Shown: piece by piece, positions 41,146-46,851 of the stretch
Numbering within the stretch: position 1 is the first letter of the stretch
Layout: every line of letters begins with the position of its first letter
Source: Streptomyces globisporus
Lineage (GTDB): Bacteria > Actinomycetota > Actinomycetes > Streptomycetales > Streptomycetaceae
Direction of reading: 5' to 3'
Assembly (NCBI RefSeq): GCF_003501885.1
Contig: NZ_QWFA01000018.1
Location: 1 to 46,851 of the forward strand
DNA length: 46,851 nt
Position numbers and translations under genes: made by a program
The notes under the pieces: generated by a model
Told to the model about the DNA's origin: nothing
Seen by the model: the letters and a program-made list of their open reading frames with translations, nothing else
The model's database searches: none

Positions 41146-42018
41146 CTACTGGGCCGGGGATCCGGTCCGGTCGCGCACCGCCTCGATGCCCGCGATCACC
41201 AGGTCCAGCGCGAAGACGAAGTCCCGCTCGCGCATCTCCTCGACCGTCTCGCCGCCCCGGGCGGACATGATCTCGTCGGAGTAGTCGGAGATCTCCCGCA
41301 GGTGCGGCTCCGCCCGGATCGTGCCCATCGCCTGCTGGTGGTACTCGTCCTGGGTGAGCCCGGTCGCGTCGCACCGCGCCTTGAAGTTGCCCTCGACGGT
41401 GCCGAATCCGTACACGAACTGGAAGACCGCCGAGAGCGCGCCCGTCTGCCGTTCCAGGGGCAGGCCGGTGTCCCGGATCACGTCCTGGACGGCGTACGAG
41501 AACAGCATGGAGTTCGGGCCGATGTTGAGGAACGTCCCGGCCAGCGGCGAGATCCAGATGTGGCGGACGAGGAGTTCGCGGTAGCTGCGGGCCAGTTCCC
41601 GCAGCCGGTCCCGCCAGTCGGCGCCCTCGCGGGGCCGGTCGATCTCCGCGTACACCGAGTCGAGAGCCAGTTCCAGGAGGTCGTCCTTGGTGTCGACGTA
41701 CCAGTAGAGGGACATCGCGGTGACGTCCAGCTCGGCGGCGAGCCGGCGCATCGAGAACCTGGCGAGTCCGTCGGCGTCCAGCAGCCGCACCGACGCCTCG
41801 GTGATCCGGTTGCGGTCCAGACCCGCCGGGGACTCGGTCCGGCGGGAGCGCGAGGGGGCCGTGCGGCCCAGCCAGACGCTGGGCCGCACAGCGGCGTCCT
41901 TCGAGCCGCCGGACGACGCGGAAGCGGGACGGGCACCAGGAGCTGATGCGGGCGCGGACACAGCCTCTGACGTCGGCTCAGACGCGGAATCGGGTTCGGA
42001 ACCGGGCCCGGACACCAT
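41146..42018 (-). CDS. TetR-family regulator of the efflux pump
   Basis: 290 residues from ATG 42018, seven bases after GAGGAGAG. The first 60 residues are a Ser/Pro/Ala-rich tail unusual for the family. The HTH covers about 68-115 (ITEASVRLLDADGLARFSMR, LAAELDVTAMSLYWYVDTKD). The rest is a helical ligand domain with a TetR_C-like pattern (LFSYAVQDVIRDTGLPLERQ). It is transcribed in the same direction as the MFS gene upstream of it, separated by a terminator. Three matching palindromes before the MFS gene are the likely operators. None is seen before its own gene. Confidence 0.9.
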   Translation of the reverse strand: MVSGPGSEPDSASEPTSEAVSAPASAPGARPASASSGGSKDAAVRPSVWLGRTAPSRSRRTESPAGLDRNRITEASVRLLDADGLARFSMRRLAAELDVTAMSLYWYVDTKDDLLELALDSVYAEIDRPREGADWRDRLRELARSYRELLVRHIWISPLAGTFLNIGPNSMLFSYAVQDVIRDTGLPLERQTGALSAVFQFVYGFGTVEGNFKARCDATGLTQDEYHQQAMGTIRAEPHLREISDYSDEIMSARGGETVEEMRERDFVFALDLVIAGIEAVRDRTGSPAQ

Positions 42019-42093
42019 GGCGCACTCTCCTCGTCGTGCTCGGATCTGCCACCGAGCGGTCCTGCCGAACGCCGGGCCGTGCGGGCCCGCCGG

Positions 42094-42129
42094 AAAAACG
42101 GCGTACCGGACGCTGACGGTCCGGTACGC
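42094..42129 (-). terminator. Rho-independent terminator after the MFS pump
   Basis: On the minus strand, a perfect 11-bp hairpin (42101-42111/42119-42129, 7-base loop) is followed by a T5 run (AAAAA on the plus strand, 42094-42098). It lies 16 bases after the MFS stop and insulates the TetR gene. Confidence 0.87.
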
Positions 42130-42144
42130 GCGTCATATCCGATG

Positions 42145-43701
42145 CTATGCCGCCGGTCCCGTCGCGTCTGCCCGGTCCCCTGCCTGCGCAGCGTCGGCCT
42201 TCAGCTGCTGAGCTGCCGCCTCCACCCGCTCGGCCCGGCGCAGCAGCAGCGCGGCGAGCAGGCCGCCCGCCAGCACCGCCACCGCGCCGACGAGCTGGCT
42301 GGTCTCCAGCCCCGCGGCGAACGCGTCCTTGATCTGCTCCCGGGCGGCGGGCCCGTCGGCGGCGGCCAGGGCCGCGGGCAGCGAGGCGGCGCCGACGGCG
42401 GCCGGGACGAGCGCGGCGAACCGGGCGTTGAGCACCGCGCCGAGCACGGCGACCCCGAGGCCGTTGCCGAACTCCGCGAGCGTGCCGTTGACGCCCGCGC
42501 CGACCCCGGCCTTCTCCGGCGGGATGGCGCTCATGATGGCGTTGGCCATCGCGGGCATCGCGAGGGCGACGCCGGCACCCATCACGATCAGGCCGAACAG
42601 CATGCCGCCGTACCCGCCGAGCACCGCGATGGCGACCAGGCCGGCCGCCAGACAGCTCATCCCCGCCGCGATGACGGCGGGCGTGCCGAACTTCCGGACC
42701 ATCCGCGCGCCGACGCCCGTGAGGTTGAGGGCGACCACGGTGAGCGCCATCGGCGCCGTCCGCAGCCCCGCCTCCAACGGCCCGTACCCGAGGACGAACT
42801 GCAGGTGCTGGGTGAGCAGGAAGAGCGAACCGGTCATCCCGAAGGCGACCAGGATCGCGCCCGCCACCGCGCCGACGAACTTCTGGTTCCGGAAGAAGTG
42901 CATATCGAGCATCGGGTTCGGGATGTGCAGCTCCCACAGCACGAACCCGGCCAGCACGGCGACGCCGAGGAACGCCGTCAGCAGCACCCGGCCGGAGCCC
43001 CAGCCGTGCTCGGGCCCGGAGATGATCGCGAAGACGGCGGCGGTCATACCGATCGTGGAGAGCAGCGCGCCCAGCAGGTCGGGCCGGTCGCCCTGCGCGA
43101 CCTTGGACTCCGGTACGAGCCGGGCGACGGCGACCAGACCGATCAGGGCGACCGGGATGTTGATGAGGAAGATCGCGCCCCACCAGAAGTGGTCGAGGAC
43201 GAACCCGCCGAACAGCGGGCCCGCCGCGAAACCGAGGGAGGCGACGGTGGACCAGATGCCGATCGCCTTGACCCGCTCGGTCTCGTCGAAGATCTGGACC
43301 ACGACGGCGAGCGTCGTCGTGAGCAGCAGCGCACCGCCGACACCCATCCCGGCGCGGGCCGCGATGAGCTGGCCGGCCGACTGGGAGAGCCCCGCCACGA
43401 GCGAGCCGACGCCGAACAGGGCGAGGCCCATCATCAGCATCTTCTTCCGACCGTAGCGGTCCGCCGAGCTGCCCGCGGTGAGCAGCAGGCCCGCTTGGAC
43501 GAGCGAGTAGGCGTTGATCATCCACTGCACGTCGGCGGTGGAGGCGTTCAGCTCCGAGGTGAGGGAGGGGATCGCGACGTTGAGGACGGTGTTGTCGAGC
43601 AGCACCACGAGCTGGGCCAGGCAGATGACGCCGAGGATCAGCCAGCGTTGCGGATGTCCCTGGTGGGAGAGGTCGGGTCGCTCTGCGGCGGGCGCCGTCA
43701 T
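42145..43701 (-). CDS. DHA2-type MFS drug efflux transporter
   Basis: 518 residues from ATG 43701, with AAGGAG upstream; a longer frame to 43785 runs into the operators and is less likely. It has about 14 helices, with the DHA2 signatures LVVLLDNTVLNVAIPSL (motif D1), DRYGRKKMLMMG (motif A) and RAGMGVGGALLLTTTLAVVV (motif B). It exports small molecules against protons. No extension domain is present, unlike the pump at 35846. Three palindromes overlap its promoter, and a TetR gene follows, so it is very likely drug-induced. Confidence 0.92.
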   Translation of the reverse strand: MTAPAAERPDLSHQGHPQRWLILGVICLAQLVVLLDNTVLNVAIPSLTSELNASTADVQWMINAYSLVQAGLLLTAGSSADRYGRKKMLMMGLALFGVGSLVAGLSQSAGQLIAARAGMGVGGALLLTTTLAVVVQIFDETERVKAIGIWSTVASLGFAAGPLFGGFVLDHFWWGAIFLINIPVALIGLVAVARLVPESKVAQGDRPDLLGALLSTIGMTAAVFAIISGPEHGWGSGRVLLTAFLGVAVLAGFVLWELHIPNPMLDMHFFRNQKFVGAVAGAILVAFGMTGSLFLLTQHLQFVLGYGPLEAGLRTAPMALTVVALNLTGVGARMVRKFGTPAVIAAGMSCLAAGLVAIAVLGGYGGMLFGLIVMGAGVALAMPAMANAIMSAIPPEKAGVGAGVNGTLAEFGNGLGVAVLGAVLNARFAALVPAAVGAASLPAALAAADGPAAREQIKDAFAAGLETSQLVGAVAVLAGGLLAALLLRRAERVEAAAQQLKADAAQAGDRADATGPAA

Positions 43702-43754
43702 GCGGGCTCCTTGGGCTCCATGGGTGGGTGGCCCGTGGTGGTGCGGCCGATGGT

Positions 43755-43811
43755 TGTACGGCGTACGGGACTCTGTCTTGTACACCGTAAGTCAGCCCTG
43801 TACGACGTACA
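43755..43811 (-). promoter_or_regulatory. Three TGTACGnCGTACA palindromes over the MFS promoter
   Basis: TGTACGACGTACA (43799-43811) is a perfect 6-1-6 palindrome. TGTACGGCGTACG (43755-43767) has one mismatch and TGTACACCGTAAG (43779-43791) is weaker. On the minus strand TTGTAC, 17 bases, TACGGT form a -35/-10 pair that starts inside the perfect site. Bound TetR would block RNA polymerase. The repeats are 20-24 bases apart, about two helix turns. Confidence 0.75.
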
Positions 43812-43939
43812 AGTCCATTTCTTTCGAGCCGCACCGGTCGCGCCGCTGGGACCCGAGGGGTGGCCCGGCGGTACGGTTCTCGACGCTGACCTGACAAGTT
43901 TTCTGACAAAGTGCGCGATTTCCGGCCCTTGGGAGAGCC

Positions 43940-44833
43940 ATGTCGCTGCGTCGCCGCTCGTCTCGTGTCCCTCACCTCCTCCTCACCGCCTCCCTCCTGG
44001 GGGCGCTCCTCGCACCGTCCGCCGCTGCCGCGTCGGCCCACCGCTCCCCCTCCGGTGAACCGGGCGGGACCGGTGGGACCGGCGGCCGGGGCCTGCCGCT
44101 GCGGGTCGCCACGTACAACATCCATGCCGGCGCGGGCATGGACGGCGTCTTCGACCTGGACCATCAGACGGCCGAACTCCGTTCCCTGAAAGCCGATGTG
44201 ATCGGGCTTCAGGAGGTCGACCGGCACTGGGGCTCCCGCAGCGAGTGGCGGGATCTCGCCGGCGAACTGGCCCGACGGCTGCGGATGCACGTCTCCTTCG
44301 CGCCGATCTACAGCCTCGACCCGGCCGAACCGGGCGGGCCCCGGGCCGAGTACGGGGTGGCCGTGCTCTCGCGGCACCGGATCGTCAGCGCCGAGAACCA
44401 CGAGATCACCCGCCTCTCGACCCAGGACCCGAACCCGGTGCCCGCGCCCGCCCCGGGGTTCGGCGAGGTCGTCGTACGGGTGCGGGGGCTGCCGGTGCAC
44501 GTGTACGTGACCCACCTCGACTACCGCCCGGACCCCGCCGTCCGCGTCGCCCAGGTCGCCGACACCCGGCGGATCATGGCCGAGGACCGGGGCCCGAAGA
44601 TCCTGCTCGGCGACCTCAACGCGGAGCCCGCCGCCCCCGAACTGGCCCCGCTGTGGCGGGAGCTGGCGGACGCGGACCCGGGCGCGCCCACGTTCCCGGC
44701 GAAGGACCCGGTCAAGCGGATCGACTTCGTGACGGTGTCGAAGAACAGGATCGGCGTGCGGAGGGCCTGGGTGCCGGAGAGCCTCGCCTCCGACCACCGG
44801 GCGGTGGTGGCGGACCTGCTGTTACGGGGGTGA
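43940..44833 (+). CDS. Secreted endonuclease/exonuclease/phosphatase-family protein
   Basis: 297 residues from ATG 43940. A Sec signal peptide (HLLLTASLLGALLAPSAAAA) is followed by the EEP fold: VATYNIHAG, GLQEVDRHWG (metal-binding Glu), VTHLDYRP, LLGDLNAEPA (catalytic Asp/Asn), RIDFV and ASDHRAVVADL (catalytic His). It should cleave phosphodiesters outside the cell, either nucleic acid or phospholipid head groups. A Gly/Ser linker follows the signal peptide. It is divergent from the MFS operon and shares its regulatory region. Confidence 0.9.
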   Translation: MSLRRRSSRVPHLLLTASLLGALLAPSAAAASAHRSPSGEPGGTGGTGGRGLPLRVATYNIHAGAGMDGVFDLDHQTAELRSLKADVIGLQEVDRHWGSRSEWRDLAGELARRLRMHVSFAPIYSLDPAEPGGPRAEYGVAVLSRHRIVSAENHEITRLSTQDPNPVPAPAPGFGEVVVRVRGLPVHVYVTHLDYRPDPAVRVAQVADTRRIMAEDRGPKILLGDLNAEPAAPELAPLWRELADADPGAPTFPAKDPVKRIDFVTVSKNRIGVRRAWVPESLASDHRAVVADLLLRG

Positions 44834-44983
44834 TGACTACGGGGCGATGAGTTCTGGGCGCTCCGGAAGTCTCCTTTTCCAGCAATTTCGGCTCGAATTG
44901 CTTCCTTTTGCGGTGGGAACGCGTCCGCCTTGCCGAGGGCCGCCGCGAAAGACCACGCGGTACCGGACGGACGAAGGATGGCC

Positions 44984-46150
44984 ATGACCACCACCACCCT
45001 GCACGAACTGCTGGACACCCACATCGCCCGGGGATCGATGCCGGGCGCGGTGGCGCTGGTGGCCCGGGGCGAGCGGGTCGAGGTCGTGTCGGCCGGTACG
45101 GCCGGCCTCGCCGGGTCCGCGCCGATGCGGCGCAACTCGCTGTTCCGCCTCGCCTCGATCACCAAACCGATCGTCGCGGCGGCCGCCATGACGCTCGTCG
45201 ACGACGGCCTGATCGCCCCCGCCGACCCGGTCGCGGCCTGGCTGCCCGAGCTGGCCTCGCCCCTGGTCGTCCGGACCCCGAAGAGCCCGGTCGACGACGT
45301 GGTGTCGGCCGTCCGCCCGATCACCCTCCTGGACCTGCTGACCTTCCGCGCCGGGTACGGCTTCCCCTCCGACTTCTCGCTCCCCGCCATCGCCCCGCTC
45401 TTCGCCGAGCTGAAGCAGGGGCCGCCGCAGCCGCAGGCGGTGCCCGCGCCGGACGCCTGGATGGCCGCGCTCTCCCGCATCCCGCTGCTCCACCAGCCGG
45501 GCGACGGCTGGCTCTACGAGACGTGCGCCGACATCCTCGGGGTCCTGATCGCCCGGGTGGCCGACCGGCCGCTGCCCGCGTATCTGTCGGAGCGGATCTT
45601 CGAGCCCCTCGGCATGAAGGACACCGGGTTCTGGGTGGAGCCCGCCGCGCTGGACCGGTTCACCGGTTACTACCGGGCCGGGGCGGGCGGGCACGGGGGC
45701 GAGCCCGAGCTGGTCGACGCCCCGGACGGGCAGTGGAGCAGCCCGCCCCTCTTCCCGTCCGGCGCCGGGGGCCTCGTCTCGACCGTCGACGACTGGTACG
45801 CCTTCGGCCGGATGCTGCTCACTGAAGGCCTGAACGACGCCGGTGAGCGGGTGCTGGCCGGCGAGTCCGTCCGCCAGATGATCACCGACCACCTGACGCC
45901 GGAGCAACGCGCCGCGAGCGGCCTGTTCACGGAGGGCCAGGGCTGGGGGTTCGGCGGCGCGGTGGACGTCGAGATCGCCGCCCCCTGGAACGTGCTCGGC
46001 CGGTACGGCTGGGTCGGCGGCACCGGCACCACGGCCCACGTCATCCCGGCCACGGGCACGGTCGCGGTCCTGCTCACCCAGATGGAGATGGGCGGACCGG
46101 CCGCGCCCGAGGTGATGCGGGACTTCTGGACGTACGCGGCCGGGTTCTGA
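44984..46150 (+). CDS. Serine hydrolase of the beta-lactamase/EstB fold
   Basis: 388 residues from ATG 44984, five bases after GAAGGA; an ATG at 44978 is less well placed. The nucleophile motif is SITK (58-61) in FRLASITKPIVAAA; the YxN position reads YETCADILGVLIARVAD, with Glu-Thr in place of the usual Ser-Asn. It ends with an HTGTT-like VGGTGTTAHV. No signal peptide, so it is cytoplasmic and more like an esterase than a beta-lactamase. Convergent with the glycosyltransferase gene. Confidence 0.88.
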   Translation: MTTTTLHELLDTHIARGSMPGAVALVARGERVEVVSAGTAGLAGSAPMRRNSLFRLASITKPIVAAAAMTLVDDGLIAPADPVAAWLPELASPLVVRTPKSPVDDVVSAVRPITLLDLLTFRAGYGFPSDFSLPAIAPLFAELKQGPPQPQAVPAPDAWMAALSRIPLLHQPGDGWLYETCADILGVLIARVADRPLPAYLSERIFEPLGMKDTGFWVEPAALDRFTGYYRAGAGGHGGEPELVDAPDGQWSSPPLFPSGAGGLVSTVDDWYAFGRMLLTEGLNDAGERVLAGESVRQMITDHLTPEQRAASGLFTEGQGWGFGGAVDVEIAAPWNVLGRYGWVGGTGTTAHVIPATGTVAVLLTQMEMGGPAAPEVMRDFWTYAAGF

Positions 46151-46178
46151 CCCTTTGCGCCGAACCCGGCCGCGTACG
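46131..46178. terminator. Convergent terminator whose left arm is coding
   Basis: 16-bp arms 46131-46146 and 46163-46178 pair perfectly; the left arm overlaps the last codons of the serine hydrolase and the stop codon lies in the loop. The right arm ends 10 bases before the stop of the minus-strand gene at 46189, so both transcripts may end here. Confidence 0.7.
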
Positions 46179-46188
46179 CCTTGATCCA

Positions 46189-46851
46189 TCAACTCGTGGG
46201 CTGCGTCAGGTCGTAGAACGTGGCGCCGCCGACAGTGACCTCGGTGAAGTTCTCCGTCACCCAGGAGGAAATCCGCGAGGAGGCGCCGGAGGAGCCACCG
46301 GGGCCACTGCCCATGCCGCCTCCGCCTTCGCCGCCCGTGCCGCCGCCCATTCCGCCGCCCGAGACGAAGTAGTGGATCTTGCCTTCCGCCACGTACTTCT
46401 TGAACTGGGCGAGCGTCGGCGACGGGTCGCTCCCGTTGAAGCCGCCGATCGCCATCACCGGTTCGCCGGTGGCGAGTTGGTAGCTTGCCGCGTTCTGCGC
46501 GCCGACCGCCGCGGCGACCCAGGTGCAGTCGTCCGCACCCTTCGTCAGGAGGGCCTTGGCCTCGGCGTTCACGGTCGCGCCGTTCAGCAGGCCGCCCATG
46601 CCGCCGCCTCCGCCGCCGCCCCTCATGCCTTCGCCGAAGCCGGGGACGGTGCCTGGGCCTGTGCCTGTACCCGTTCCCGTACCGCCGGGTGCGGTGGGCA
46701 TGCCCGCTGGCGCGTTGCCCTGCTGGTTGCCCTGGCTCTGGCCCCGAGGCTGCTGCCCCTGACCCTGGCCGGGAGGCTGCTGCATGGAGCCGCGCTGGCC
46801 GCCACCCCCACCGGGTCGGCCGCCACCGCCCCCGGGCCCGCCCATGCCGAA
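46189..46851 (-). CDS. C-terminal part of an ArnT/YkcB-like glycosyltransferase 39
   Basis: The last 220 or so residues of a gene whose start lies past the right edge. It shows a very Gly/Gln-rich linker, then a domain with NAEAKALLTKGADDCTWVAA, SYQLATGEPVMAIGGFNGSD and IHYFVSGGGMGGGTGG, and ends FTEVTVGGATFYDLTQPTS. This matches the soluble C-terminal domain of large Streptomyces membrane glycosyltransferases (ArnT/YkcB type), which move sugars from a polyprenyl donor. The membrane half is outside the window, so the call rests on the C-terminal domain alone. Confidence 0.8.
   Translation of the reverse strand, partial: FGMGGPGGGGGRPGGGGGQRGSMQQPPGQGQGQQPRGQSQGNQQGNAPAGMPTAPGGTGTGTGTGPGTVPGFGEGMRGGGGGGGMGGLLNGATVNAEAKALLTKGADDCTWVAAAVGAQNAASYQLATGEPVMAIGGFNGSDPSPTLAQFKKYVAEGKIHYFVSGGGMGGGTGGEGGGGMGSGPGGSSGASSRISSWVTENFTEVTVGGATFYDLTQPTS

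Noticed and set aside
41978..44797. 939-residue minus-strand open frame across TetR, MFS and EEP genes
   Set aside because: It spans three real genes in other frames and passes through the operator region; no known domain.

Overview
This window looks like chromosomal DNA of a Streptomyces species. It is very GC-rich, the codons have strongly GC-biased third positions, GTG starts are common, and several gene neighbourhoods are typical of the genus. The upp / LytR_C / tadA-associated / tadA / tRNA-Ser / sigF / sigN order (about 25.6-33.8 kb) matches, from memory, the S. coelicolor SCO4041-SCO4034 region. I see no phage, no transposase, no CRISPR array, no rRNA and no biosynthetic megacluster. 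The window is mostly housekeeping, regulatory and stress genes with a few accessory genes between them.

Layout. 1-5.6 kb: 3' part of a cation/proton antiporter, a membrane acyltransferase, a small secreted protein, and a cold-response group on the minus strand (DEAD-box helicase, cold shock protein, MerR-like regulator). 5.8-9.2 kb: a candidate 6C-type small RNA with its own promoter, a TetR-like palindrome and a terminator, then a four-gene operon of an XRE-like regulator, an ImmA/IrrE metallopeptidase, a seven-helix MAB_1171c-type protein and a degenerate PAP2-like membrane protein. 9.2-18.4 kb: a secreted ParB-like protein, GNAT, a PAS-GAF-SpoIIE phosphatase, an alpha/beta hydrolase, a BCP-type peroxiredoxin, an NfeD-flotillin pair and two small minus-strand genes, one of them like colicin/pyocin immunity proteins. 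18.4-22.3 kb: translationally coupled cobL-cobM, divergent from an ECF42 sigma factor with its DGPF partner and a matching promoter. 22.4-28.8 kb: HhH-GPD glycosylase, secreted M28 aminopeptidase, LytR_C protein, upp and the tadA pair. 28.9-31.6 kb: tRNA-Ser(CGA), a truncated serine hydrolase, an APH-like kinase, a highly structured intergenic stretch, a tiny membrane protein and a Dabb protein. 31.8-35 kb: sigF and sigN in tandem, a lipoprotein and a small membrane protein. 35.3-41.1 kb: MarR with twin operators, an MFS pump with an unusual tail of three carboxypeptidase-regulatory-like domains, a YceI protein with a fourth copy of that domain, a PPOX oxidoreductase and a 2-hydroxyacid dehydrogenase. 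41.1-46.9 kb: a TetR/MFS efflux pair with three operator-like palindromes, a secreted EEP phosphodiesterase, a serine hydrolase and the C-terminus of an ArnT/YkcB-like glycosyltransferase.

The best candidates for something new are the XRE-ImmA-7TM-pseudoPAP2 operon next to the 6C-like RNA, the beta-domain extension shared by the efflux pump and its YceI neighbour, the orphan colicin-immunity-like gene, the secreted ParB-like protein, and the hairpin-dense non-coding segment at 30.76-30.94 kb. All functions are read from sequence motifs and family knowledge; no database search was run.
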